Assembly: GCA_030704615.1 (NCBI GenBank)
Contig: CM060732.1
Span: forward strand, 9,610,001 to 9,674,000
DNA length: 64,000 bases
Direction: 5' to 3'
Source of the DNA: Takakia lepidozioides
Lineage: Eukaryota > Streptophyta > Takakiopsida > Takakiales > Takakiaceae
Part shown: piece by piece, positions 21,468 through 32,326 of the stretch
How the letters are laid out: each line of letters begins with the position of its first letter
How positions within the stretch are numbered: the first letter of the stretch is position 1
The notes under the pieces: model-generated
The model's input: the letters and a program-made list of their open reading frames with translations, nothing else
Databases searched by the model: none
What the model was told of the DNA's origin: nothing
Translations under genes and position numbers: made by a program

Positions 21468-22765
21468 ATAAAAACATAAACTTTCTTCCCAATAGGTAAT
21501 GCCTGAATTTCTTCACTGCATAGATCATTGCCAATGCTTCTCTTTCCGTTGTGCTATAGTTCCTCTCAGCACTGTTCATCAACCGGCTAGCATAGTACAC
21601 AGGTGAATCTATATTCCCTGTAACATTCTGGGCTAACACCGCTCCCAACGCTTCTCCTGATGCATCGCAGTGAACATGAAATACTACATGCCAGTGAGGG
21701 TTAATCAGCACAGGTGTAGTTGTTACTGACAGTGTAAGTTCCTCAAACGCCTGTTGACATTCAGCTGTCCATGCAAACACTGCATCTTTCTTCAGAAGCT
21801 TGCTCAATGGTGCTGCTATTTGTGCATACCTTTTGACAAATCTTCTGTAATAACTGGTTTGCCCAAGGAATCTCCTTAAACTCTTAACATTCACTGGTGG
21901 TGGAGAGGCTTTAATGGACTCTGTCTTCCTGGGATCCACAAGGAGTCCCTTCTTACACACAATGTGTCCCAGAAGCACCCCTGAGTTCACACAGAAAGTA
22001 CACTTCTCTGGGTTCAAGCCCAGACCTCTCATCCTGCATCTGGCCAGGCATAACTCCAATTATGCAAGTGCTCATTCTTAGAGCTGTACACACTGAAATC
22101 ATCCAAAAACACCTGCATGAAATCATCCAGATACTCTTGAAAAGATTCACTTATCACTCTCTGAAAGGTCGCTGGTGCATTACAAAGCCCAAAGGGCATG
22201 ACTTTGTATGCATAAGCCCCCAGTCTGTGATGAAAGTTGTTTTCCCTTGGTCTTCTTCTGCCACTTGCACTTGATTATAACCACTGAAGCCATCCATGAA
22301 TGAGTACATCTCATGGCCTGCCACAGTGTCTAATACTGCTTCTGTGAATGGCAAAGGGAAAGGATCTTTCTTCGTACAAGCATTCAGCTTCTTATAGTTC
22401 ACACATACTCTTAGTTTGCCATTCTTCTTGGGAACTATAACAATGGGTGACAACCAAGTTGTATACTCTATTGGGTATATAAACTTAGCCTCAGCCAACT
22501 TCTTTATCTCTTCTCCAACCTTCTGTGCGTAGTTGGGATTCATTCTATACCTCGCCTGTTTGATTGGTACTGACCCTGGTTCCAGTTCAATTTTATGCTG
22601 ACAGACTTCAGGTGGTATCCCTTTTAGATCCTCATAGCTCCACGCAAATACATCTCTGTATTTGATGAACAAGCTTTTTGCTTCTTCGAAGAATTCCGGC
22701 TCCAAATCAGCTCCTACTTTCACCATCCTCGGTTCCTCCTGAGTTCCCACATTTACTTCTCTCAC
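21385..22765 (-). pseudogene. Reverse transcriptase and RNase H of element A
   Basis: The fingers/palm are clear: EYTTWLSPIVIVPKKNGKLR, CVNYKKLNACTKKDPFPLP, SFMDGFSGYNQ (first catalytic Asp), and VFLDDFSVYS in the broken frame around 22090-22110 (the YxDD-equivalent pair). Then GLNPEKCTFCVNSGVLLGH, the connection, and RNase H (HVHCDASGEALGAVLAQ, NYSTTEREALAMIYAVKKF). Frame breaks near 22060-22150 and 21390-21470 make it non-functional as assembled. This segment is exactly what is deleted in element C. Confidence 0.92.
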
Positions 22766-22862
22766 CTGCTCATCAGCTGTGATTGTCTAACCGGTCACCA
22801 CTTCATCCTGTAAACTCACAGTGGCTGGTTCTTCTAGGATTTCTATTTCTCCTTCTCTTTCT

Positions 22863-23750
22863 TCATAGAAATGTGATGGGTAAATGCTGGTTTTCTTCTT
22901 CTTCAGTTGGTGTTGCTGTCACTACACCACAGCAGATACCTCTCAAACAACTTAGGCTTTCCAGCCGCATCTCTGCAACCTGCTCCCATTCTGGGTGTGC
23001 AGCAAATAGGGTAGCTTCCTGCTCCTCATCCAGTCCTCCCTTCCAGTCATACTCTCTGACTCCTCGAGGTCTTCTTGTCGCAGGTAATCTACTAGATTTC
23101 TTTGTGGTAATTTGTATCTCGTGCATCCCATTATGCACAGTTAGTAACTGAGAATTCCAGTCATGGAATACCCTTGCCTGTTTCAGCCACGGACGTCCCA
23201 ATAATAAGGAGTAAGCCTCCATGACTTCATCCATTTTTAATACAGTTACTGTGATCATAAAGATCATTTTCTGTATCTGTATCTTAACTCCTCTTATTAA
23301 TCCCAATGGCTGTACACTTCTTTGATCTGCCATTGTTACTGTAAATGGGGCTGGTTTCATGTTACTTAGACCAAGCTTCTTCCTTAATTGGTCTGTCATG
23401 ATATTTACTCCAGAACCACCATCTATCAGTACATCAGTTAGTTCTGTGCTTCCAATTCTCAATTGGATTACTGGCATAGAATCATCAAAGTCCATGACTG
23501 GTTCTCGCCCTTCCGGCTTCACATTATAACTGGTCACCTTGCTGTTCAGGTCTGTGTTTCCTGTCTCTTGGGCAATTCGATTGATTGCCTGATACAGCCT
23601 GTGCCTACAATAAGGTGTCACAGCTAATAGCTGTCCAATGGTAATTTCTGCTTTGGTCTGACATATTACTTCAGCCAAAGTCTCTTCATTACTTTGCATG
23701 TCTGCATCTTCTTTTTTCCTTTCTTCCTCACTCCCCTCTTTTTTCTCCAT
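22863..23750 (-). pseudogene. Retroviral-type aspartic protease region of element A
   Basis: LTDVLIDGGSGVNIMTDQLR carries the catalytic Asp in a D-G-G-S-G context, followed by LLLGRPWLKQARVFHDWN (the conserved I/L-L-G-R-x-W-L motif of Gypsy proteases). Upstream ETLAEVICQTKAEITIGQLL is a conserved linker also found at the end of element D. The frame stops at 22863 (QHLPITFL) and resumes in another frame towards reverse transcriptase; the part after it has a TAG instead of TGG (VVTG*TIT) near 22788. Confidence 0.85.
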
Positions 23751-24268
23751 CCGAATCAGAGGAATCTGCCACAGGAATATCCGTACTCTTTTGCATTTCC
23801 CTTATAGTATCTGCCACTTCCTTGTGCAGTTCCTTCTCATCCTTCCAAGTCTCTTCATCTTCAGGCATATCATTGCCACTTCCAGTCTCATCTTCTTCCT
23901 CTTCTACTGGAGGTATTAGTTTGGCTTTACTTCTTGTTACTATCATTGTACTTACTTCTGGTACAACACATGGCCTAACCATGTGAGCTGCCACCACTGG
24001 GCCCTCATTCACAGGAGCTCTCATCTCATTCTGGTGTCTTATCCAGAATGAACAGGCTGCCTTGCGATGTCCTGGCTGATTACAATAGTAACATAGCTCT
24101 TCACCATTGGGTCCTCGCCCTTGGTCTGGTCTTGGATTATTTCTATAATCCTGATTCCCGGGCTGGTAATTCCCCCTTGGATTACCCTGATAGTTGCCTC
24201 TGGAATTTCCTTGGTAATTCCCTCTTGAATTACCTCTCCCTTCCATGCCATTGTTATAGCCACCAGAC
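23728..24268 (-). pseudogene. Nucleocapsid zinc knuckle region of element A
   Basis: Asn/Gly/Arg-rich repeats (GNSRGNYQ) followed by a CCHC zinc knuckle, CYYCNQPGHRKAACSF, the RNA-binding module of gag. The right side is cut by the MULE1 insertion: the frame continues on the other side at 32327 after one copy of the duplicated target. It overlaps the protease frame by about 23 bp, so either an indel or a programmed shift separates them. Confidence 0.85.
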
Positions 24269-24277
24269 CTACCATAG
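24269..24277 (+). repeat. Target-site duplication, left of MULE1
   Basis: CTACCATAG, repeated at 32318-32326. The uninterrupted site is visible in element C at about 54260 (agacCTACCATAGtggtcc), which proves that this is a duplication made on insertion. Nine bases is the usual length for Mutator-type transposition. Confidence 0.95.
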
Positions 24278-24365
24278 GAGGTTTGCTATTTCATGAGCAT
24301 GAGCGGCATGAGCGGCATGAGCAGAGTAGTAACACAATCGGTTTTCATGAGCAGAAGTACAAATT
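24278..24365 (+). repeat. Left terminal inverted repeat of MULE1
   Basis: Starts GAGGTTTGCTATTTCATGAG and continues with CATGAGCGG direct repeats. The first 21 bases match the inverted right end at 18 positions; beyond that only the CATGAGC repeats are shared. Confidence 0.88.
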
Positions 24366-24722
24366 TCGAAAATAAAAAACAATAAAAAACAATAATTTAA
24401 TGCAATGTGTCAGGAAAAACAAATATATTAATCGGCCCCTTGAAGGGAAAATTGCATTTTTGACAGTTGTGCTCATGATATTTCGTCTTCCGCTCATGCC
24501 AATTCCCAGCGACATGTGCAAATATGGCGCCGAATTTCGCGGTAATAGGGTCCGTAACCTGAAAAACGGCGACGTATTTCGCGGTAATAGGTTTCTCTGG
24601 CGAAAAATGGGAACGAATTCCGCGGCTATAGGTCCCCTCATGACAGGTAATTCAGCGCCATTTTTCCAGTGCATGTTCGGACTTAGCCAGTTCGGACTTA
24701 GCATGTTCAGACGTGCAACTCA

Positions 24723-26805
24723 CCTCCCGCATATAGTCGCCGAACTGGAGGAAACGATAATGCCACCATGCTAGCCAACTGACCATTGCTCCTCGTCTGA
24801 TTTCCTTACAACACCTGACGATGTCCACCAAGCCCGTATCATGCAAACTGTGTCTCTGCATCATCCAAGGTAGGAGCGCGCTTCCACGCAAGGCACATGG
24901 AACGGTGCTCCTCTCTGAAATCTGGCGGCCACGAGCCTGGTTGTGTACTGCGAAAGGCTTTGCAGAAAATGAACCCACAAGATCTCTCCTTGCCTTCCAT
25001 GGGAACATTGGGGTCTTGGCCCATACACCCTTCGGATGGCAGCCCAATTTGCTTGTGCGTTGTCTGCCATGAAACCACGAAATTCGGAGGGGCAATCCCG
25101 CCTTGGCCATCTGTTCGTTTATTCCCGCCAAAGAAGCAATCTCCGATTGTGTGTCCTCTCCTTTCATCTCACAAATAGCAATTGTCATTAGCATCCTGCA
25201 GTGGGTGTCGTAGACATGTGCACCCTTGTCACCCACTGGTGATTTGTAATTCACTTGATATGGTCGAACATGACCAAACTGTTACAAGTTCCTACTCCTA
25301 CCGTCATCTGTCAACCTTCGACGCCGCTGCCCAGGTCCACACGTGGACATGTTGAATACGAAACAACGATCTGCCTCAGTCCATTGTCCTGGAAACCTAC
25401 TTCCATGAATGTAGTCATATCCACATCGTCGCTTCACCTCCAGAATGGAGTGCATATCCGAGCCACGCCCAATTTTCTGTTTGCATGAGACAATGTGGTT
25501 TCGGACATTCGGTGAACATACGTGGGACACCGACTCCAGCAATGCCTCCATTTCCTTCTCGTCGAGAGGAACTCTATCGGAGCCGTCTTCCGACATAATT
25601 CTGGCCAATGCCATCTTATGGGCGGCTTGGAGCTGTATCTGTTTGGGTTTGGCACCCGATCTCAACTTAACCTCCTCCTGAACGAGCTGCTCTGCTTCGT
25701 GGGCAGCCTCCCGCGAGTTCCCCCTCGCCAATTTGTGACAATGGGAACCAACGTGTATGCAAGCTGGTGTGAGGTCAGGGAAACGGTGCAACACATAGAA
25801 CTGCTTGGCATTACAAACAGACATGCAGTGTGGTGGTTCTTTGCAATGCGCACACTTAAATGTGGAGTTCGGAACCTTCTCCTGAGCTCGAAATGGTTGA
25901 TGAGCTGTGCCTGTCCAATCGGTCTCGTTCCTGTGACCTCTGGATTTAAAGTGGAAGCAAGTTGGGGAGAACACCGCAACGCGCCCGCACAAACAACGTA
26001 GCGCACCCGCACACCATCGAGCATCTTCATGCTGGTGGTTTTGGTAACGCACCAAGGATGACCGTCATGTTTTCTATCCATATCTGTCAACATTCCGGAC
26101 GCCCTCGAGTAGTCCGCCCGAGGAGGGAACTCAAAGAAGATATTACCGTCGACGTCGGCGGGAAGGCATGTAACCGATTTAATTGCGAACTTGCTGTAGT
26201 CCAGCCCGGCCAGCTCCGACCGGTGTCCCTCCAGGTGAAGCCCTCGCAGAATTTCAAGAATAGATCGAACTGCGGTGCTCGTGCTGGGAATATGACTCCC
26301 TCCTCCACTGACGTCCATTGAGGACTTGCCTGATCTCCAGGACGACCTCGGAACTTCCATGACCTCGTCTGAGTCGGACAGGTTGTGAACAACCCGGTTC
26401 TGGCTCGTCTTCATGGATGGGTTCGGCTCTGGATTTACTTCGTTGCGGACTTCTCTCTTGAGGTAGCCACTCTCTGATTCGCGGATTGTTTCGTGGAAGG
26501 CGCCAGGATAGAAGGTGCATTTGGCGGGCAAATGAAGTCCCCAACAGCCCTGTATATGACGCTGTCCAATGGTGGAACTCGCCATTCCCTGCCATCGCCG
26601 AAATCATCGTGGAGCACAACAATACTGTCGACAACAAGGCCGTTAGAGTCCTTCCTTTCCTCCTCCAAAAAAAACCGACCCCGGTTTCAGGTGGTATCGA
26701 ACGCACAGATATTTCTCCATCACCCGGCAGGTCCCCTCTGCACGGAAATGAAGCTCTATGCTCGTGAGGAGGGCAGTACACTGTAGCGCTCGGGTTTTCC
26801 GCCAT
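24723..26805 (-). pseudogene. MULE1 transposase (frameshifted, truncated)
   Basis: Aligns piecewise with MULE2 (59703-63297). From the right: MAENPSATVY start; an N-terminal segment; GLDYSKFAIKSVTCLPADVD; DMDRKHDGHPWCVTKTTSMK; a Cys/His zinc module (CAHCKEPPHCMSVCNAKQF, CIHVGSHCHK) of the GCM1/WRKY-like type found in MULE transposases; SILEVKRRCGYDYIHG; then the catalytic-domain region with VYDTHCRMLMTIAICEMKGE, ADNAQANWAAIRRVYG and SWLAWWHYRFLQFG. An in-frame TAA near 25286 and several frameshifts (about 26680, 26050, 25080, 24900) break it. The Cys-rich and SWIM modules present in MULE2 are missing: the gene ends where MULE2 has an intron. Confidence 0.82.
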
Positions 26806-26989
26806 GGGAGATGTGCACACAAGACTCCCAGGATGGAGTGCGGGAAGCTCCCTGGTAGAAGGGGGATGCAGCGATGGGAATGAATGCGATGCCGATTTGT
26901 CCGAGCGACGAAGCCTGATCCAAATCCAGGGAGCCAACTATCTCAAAAATCCACAGTCAGAGTGTTAATGAATCTTGTCTCCGGAATGC

Positions 26990-27780
26990 GGCCCCTGGTC
27001 TTTGCGCAATAACTGCCAACGGTATGCAGTCAGAAAGTGGGGGGCCGTCCGGATGATGACGGCTGAAGGGGAGAAGCCGGCACCGTGCCGTCACATTACT
27101 ACCCCCGAATGGAAATTCGGCACCCAATATCCAACAGGGGAAGCCCGGATGAAGTCGCCTCGGGCGCAGAGGCCGGCGCGTGTGCGACAGAGAACATCCC
27201 CTGGATGGAGATTCGGCGCCGAATTTCCATCCAGCAGGTAAAGGAAGTCGTGTCGGGGGGTCAGGCCGAAAACTGGCCGGCATAAAAACATCCCCAGATG
27301 GAAAAACGGCGCCGAATTTCCATCCGGGGCGGTTCGGATGCAGTCGGGGAGGGGGGAGAGGCCGGCACTTGGCCGTCACATTTCAACCCCCGGACGGAAA
27401 TTCGGCACCGAATATCGAACAGGGGACGCCCGGATGAAGTCGCCTCGGGCGTAGAGGTCGGCACGTGTTCGACAGAGAGCATCCCTTGGATGGAGATTCG
27501 GCGCCGAATTTCCATCCGGGCCCCCCCAAGGAAGTCTTGTCGGGGTGTCAGACTGAAAACTGGCCGACATAAAAACCTCCCCAGATGGGAAAACGGCGCC
27601 GAATTTCAATCCGGGGCCATTCCAATGCGGTTGGGGAGGGGGGAGAGGTCGGCACCTGGCCGTCATATTTCAACCGCCGGACGGAAATTCGGCACCGAAT
27701 ATCCAACAGAGCGGCGGAGAGGCCGGCACCTCTCCGACAGAGACCAGCCCCCGGATGGAAATTCGGCGCCGAATTTCCAC
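26990..27780. repeat. MULE1 palindrome array, first segment
   Basis: Diverged units of about 150-280 bp, each with GGAAATTCGG(CG/CA)CCGAAT-type palindromes linked by GAGAGGTCGGCACC and AAAACTGGCCGACATAAAAAC stretches. Short frames through it are spurious. Confidence 0.8.
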
Positions 27781-29140
27781 CCAGCAGGTAAGTGCAATCC
27801 CGGATGGACGGAAATCCGGCGCCGAATTTCCATCCAGCAGGTAAGTGAAATCCCGGATCGATCGAAATCCGGCGCCGCATATCCATCCTGCAGGTAATTC
27901 GAATCCCGGATGGATGGAAATTCGGCGCCGAATTTCCATCCAGCAGGTAAGTTGAATCCCGGATGGATGGAAATCCGGCGCCGAATTTCCATCCAGCAGG
28001 TAAGTTGAATCCCGGATGGATGGAAATCCGGCGCCGAATTTCCATCCAGCAGGTAAGTGAAATCCCGGATCAATCGAAATCCGGCGCCGCATATCCATCC
28101 TGCAGGTAATTCGAATCCCGGATGGATGGAAATTCGGCGCCGAATTTCCATCCAGCAGGTAAGTGAATCCGGATGGATAGAAACCGGCACCGAATTTCCA
28201 TCCAGCTGGTAAGTTCGGATCGCTGGCGTATGGATATTCGGCGCCGAATTTCCATTAGGCAGGTATTCATCGCTGAGAATTACCTTCCTGCAGGTAATTC
28301 TGATCGATGAATTACCTTCCTGCAGGTAATTCTCAGCGATGAATACCTTCCTGCAGGTAATTTTATCGACGAAGTAGGAAGGTAATTCCTCGCTCAGAAT
28401 TACCTGCAGGAAGGTAATTCTCAGCGATGAAATACCTGCAGGATGGAAATTCGGCGCCGGATTTCGATCCATCCGGGATGCCAGTAACCTGCTGATGGAA
28501 ATGCGGCGCCGAATTTCCATCATCGGGATTCGAATTACCTGCTGGACGGAAATTCGGCGCCGAATTTCCAATCATCCGGGATTCCACTTACCTGCTGGAT
28601 GGAAATCCGGCGCCGAATTTCCATCCATCTGGGATTCGAATTACCTGCAGGATGGAAATTCGGCGCCGAATTTCCATCCATCCGGGATTCGAATTACCTG
28701 CAGGATGGAAATTCGGCGCCGATTTCCATCCATCCGGGATTCGAATTACCTGCAGGATGGAATTCGGCGCCGAATTTCCATCCATCCGGGATTCGAATTA
28801 CCTGCAGGATGGAAATTCGGCGCCGAATTCCATCCATCCGGGATTCGAATTACCTGCAGGATGAAATTCGGCGCCGAATTTCCATCCATCCGGGATTCGA
28901 ATTACCTGCAGGATGGAAATTCGGCGCCGAATTTCCATCCATCCGGGATTCGAATTACCTGCAGGATGGAAATTCGGCGCCGAATTTCCATCCATCCGGG
29001 ATTCGAATTACCTGCAGGATGGAAATTCGGCGCCGAATTTCCATCCATCCGGGTTTCGAATTACCTGCAGGATGGAAATTCGGCGCCGGATTTCCATCCA
29101 TCCGGGATTCCACTTACCTGCAGGATGGAAATCCGGTGGG
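27780..29140. repeat. MULE1 palindrome array with an inversion axis
   Basis: Left half (27780-28250): roughly 57-60-bp units with the palindrome GAAATTCGGCGCCGAATTTC followed by CCATCCAGCAGGTAAGT...CCCGGATGGAT. Right half (28440-29140): roughly 53-bp units in the opposite orientation (CCATCCGGGATTCGAATTAC, then CTGCAGGATGG). Between them 28258-28435 is built of AATTACCTTCCTGCAGGTAA units. The two halves are therefore inverted relative to each other and could pair into a long hairpin. The same peptide-like frame appears on opposite strands in the two halves, which confirms the inversion. Confidence 0.88.
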
Positions 29141-29259
29141 ATCTCCATCCATCCGCTCTCCGACCAACTTGCGGATGGAAATCCGAAAGCGGGCATGGGT
29201 AGATTTCCATCGATTGGAATTTATAGATATTCCGGAAATCCAATGAATAATAATGCCGG

Positions 29260-29827
29260 ATCCTCCCACCTCTCTTCGAATTACCTGCATGACGGAAATT
29301 TTGCGCGCCGACCTAGCTGGAGGATGGAAATCGGCGCCGGATTTCCATCCATCCGCTCTTGAGAATTACCTGCATGACTGAAAAAATGGCGCCGAATTTC
29401 CGATTTTGGTGCAAGTCAGATCTGGGACTTAGCCATTTTCAGCCCCGAAATGGAAAAATGGCGCCAAAAAAAAAAAAAAAAAAAAAAAAAACGCCATTTT
29501 TCCATGTCGGGGCCAAAAACGGCTAAGTCCCAGATCTGACTGGCACCCAAAATCGGAAATTCGGCGCCATTTTTCCAGTCATGCAGGTAATTCCAAGAGC
29601 GGATGGATGGAAATCCGGCGCCGAATTCATCCATCCGCTCTTCGAATTACCTGCACGACGGAAAATTTGCGCGCCGACTTACCTGGTGGATGGAAATCCG
29701 GCCGGATTTCCATCCATCCGCTCTTGGAATTACCTGCATGACTGGAAAAATGGCGCCGAATTTCCGATTTTGGTGCAAGTCAGATCTGGGACTTAGCCAT
29801 TTTCGGCCCCGACATGGAAAAAATGGC

Positions 29828-29863
<36 letters not shown>

Positions 29864-30594
29864 GCGCCATTTTCCATTTCGGGGCCGAAAATGGCTAAGT
29901 CCCAGATCTGACTTGCACCAAAATCGGAAATTCGGCGCCATTTTTCCAGTCATGCAGGTAATTCCAAGAGCGGATGGATGGAAATCCGGCGCCGGATTTC
30001 CATCCACCAGGTAAGTTGGCGCGCAAAATTTCCGTCGTGCAGGTAATTCGAAGAGCGGATGGGATGAAAAATCCGGCGCCGGATTTCCATCCATCCGCTC
30101 TTCGAATTACCTGCATGATTGGAAAAATGGCGCCGAATTTCCGATTTTGGGTGCCAGTCAGATCTGGGACTTAGCCGTTTTCGGCAACGAAATGGAAAAA
30201 AATCGCCGAAAAAAAAAAAAAAAAAAAAAAAAAAGCAAAAAACAAAAAAAACGCCATTTTTCTTGTTTGGGGCCGAAAACGGCTAAGTCCCAGATCTGAC
30301 TGGCACCCAAAATCGGAAATTCGGCGCCATTTTTCCAGTCATGCAGGTAATTCCAAGAGCGGATGGATGGAAATCCGGCGCCGAATTTTCATCCATCCGC
30401 TCTTCGAATTACCTGCATGACGGAAATTTTGCTCGCCGACTTACCTGGTGGATGGAAATCCGGCGCCGGATTTCCATCCATCCGCTCTTCGAATTACCTG
30501 CATGACTGGAAAAATGGCGCCGAATTTCCGATTTTGGTGCCAGTCAGATCTGGGACTTAGCCATTTTCGGCAACGAAATGGAAAAAAGTCGCCG

Positions 30595-30627
<33 letters not shown>

Positions 30628-30969
30628 GCCATTTTTCTTGTTTGGGGCCGAAAACGGCTAAGTCCCAGATTTGACTGGCACCCAAAATCGGAAATTCGGC
30701 GCCATTTTTCCAGTAATGCAGGTAATTCGAAGAGCGGATGGATGGAAATCCGGCGCCGGATTTTCATCCATCCGCTCTTCGAATTACCTGCATGACGGAA
30801 ATTTTGCGCGCCGACCTAGCTGGCGGATGGTAATCCGGCGCCGGATTTCCATCCATCCGCTCTTCGAATTACCTGCATGACTGGAAAAATGGCGCCGAAT
30901 TTCCGATTTTGGTGCCAGTCAAATCTGGGACTTAGCCATTTTCGGCAACGAAATGGAAAAATGGCGCCG

Positions 30970-31007
<38 letters not shown>

Positions 31008-31156
31008 GCCATTTTTCCAGTTCGGGGCCGAAAACGGCTAAGTCCCAGATCTGACTGGCACCCAAAATCGGAAATTCGGCGCCATTTTTCCATTTCTGGG
31101 CCCAGTCAGATCTGGGACTTAGCCATTTTCGGGCCCGAACTGGTTAAATCGCGCCG

Positions 31157-31193
<37 letters not shown>

Positions 31194-31330
31194 GATATTT
31201 TGCAGTTCCGGGCCTGAAAACGGCTAAGTCCCAGATCTGACTGGCACCCAAAATCGGAAATTCGGCGCCATTTTTCCAGTTCTGGGCCCAGTCAGATCTG
31301 GGACTTAGCCATTTTCGGCCCCGAACAGGA
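29260..31330. repeat. MULE1 array of palindromes split by poly(A)/poly(T)
   Basis: Units of about 370-385 bp containing CCGAAAATGGCTAAGTCCC, CAGATCTGACTGGCACC and a GGAAAAATGGCGCC / GGCGCCATTTTTCC palindrome whose arms are separated by 26-37-base homopolymers. Tracts: A 29466-29491, T 29829-29862, A 30209-30234, A 30595-30626, A 30970-31006, A 31157-31192. The third and fourth are interrupted or flanked by degenerate arms. Confidence 0.92.
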
Positions 31331-31850
31331 AAAATGGAAGTTGAAGACTCCCACAAGCTGAAACCATACTCCACACATGCACCACTTGCTTCCTTAACAC
31401 CCGAGCTCTTCTTGAACTCCTCAAACCCTGCAACACTTGCAGAACAAGAGCTTCTTCACAAGCTCTCAAACTTTCAATGATGCTCTTCTTGAAGACCTCC
31501 TCTTGTACATAAACACCACAAGACTTTCTTCTTGCAAACCCTGCAACAGCTTGTAACTTAAGAGCTATCTATCAAGCTCTTTTCCACACACAAGTGTTAA
31601 CTATGCTAACACCTTGCACTTATAGATGTAAGCAGATCTTCTTCTAGTGATACGGAAATGGTGAAAAGAGGAGAAACCATTCTATCACGTTATATAAGTC
31701 AAGCCAATGGCACCTTTGCTAAAAGACTCCACCATACAGACCTCACCCACTCTCCATCTCAAGTACTAGAGCGACTTCAATTGGCTCAACTTTTGTTTGA
31801 CCACATGTTTTTTGAAAGCAGAGGCATAGCCAGTGGGTACTTTCAGGGCC
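31331..31850. other. Unique segment inside MULE1
   Basis: About 520 bp without the satellite motifs, rich in CTTCTTGAA/AACACTTGCA-like sequence. No protein family recognised. It could be captured host DNA, which MULEs often carry. Confidence 0.4.
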
Positions 31851-31975
31851 GAAAATGGCTAAGTCCCTAGAATGGCTGGCACCAAAATCGGAAATTCGGC
31901 GCCATTTTTCCAGTTCCGGGCCAGTCAGATCTGGGACTTAGCCATTTTAGGCCCCGAACAAGTAAAATGGCACCG

Positions 31976-32009
<34 letters not shown>

Positions 32010-32160
32010 GCCATTGTTCTAGTTCGGGGCCTAAAATGGCTAAGTCCCAGATCTGACTGGCACCAAAATCGGAAATTCGGCGCCATTTTTCCAGTTCCGG
32101 GCCTAGTCAGATCTGGGACTTAGCCATTTTCGGCAAGTAAATGCAATAAAATGTTGCATT
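31850..32160. repeat. MULE1 distal palindrome/poly(A) unit
   Basis: One more unit of the poly(A)-split palindrome with a 33-base A-run at 31976-32008 and CTAAGTCCCAGATCTGACTG on both sides in opposite orientations. Confidence 0.85.
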
Positions 32161-32164
32161 TCAA

Positions 32165-32317
32165 GTCCACTGGTGCCACATTCCAACTTCACATGACCCT
32201 ATTTCCGTGCCTCCTAACCCTATTTCCGTGGACTTACAATGGTCTGCTCATGCTTTTTTTTTTTCCGCTCATGCTCATGCCGCTCATGCTCATGCCGCTC
32301 ATGAAATAGCAGCCCCC
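32165..32317 (-). repeat. Right terminal inverted repeat of MULE1
   Basis: Reverse complement starts GGGGGCTGCTATTTCATGAG, then CATGAGCGG repeats, an 11-base A-run and GGAAATAGGG motifs. It is nearly identical to 5257-5405. Confidence 0.92.
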
Positions 32318-32326
32318 CTACCATAG
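32318..32326 (+). repeat. Target-site duplication, right of MULE1
   Basis: CTACCATAG, the second copy of the 9-bp duplication at 24269-24277. Confidence 0.95.

Larger units (their letters stand above)
24278..32317 (-). mobile_element. MULE1, 8.0-kb Mutator-like element nested in Gypsy A
   Basis: Bounded by inverted termini and a perfect 9-bp target duplication, and inserted in the gag/nucleocapsid region of element A. It contains a decayed, C-terminally truncated transposase gene (minus) and about 5 kb of palindromic satellite arrays (27.0-32.1 kb). Its right end is almost identical to the left end of the element carrying ParB-methyltransferase copy 1, so the two belong to one family. Confidence 0.93.

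Noticed and set aside
27548-29246. Repetitive protein with ISIHPGFELPAGWKFGAEFP-like repeats
   Set aside because: The same peptide is read on both strands from an inverted satellite, with frames shifting between units. Not a gene.
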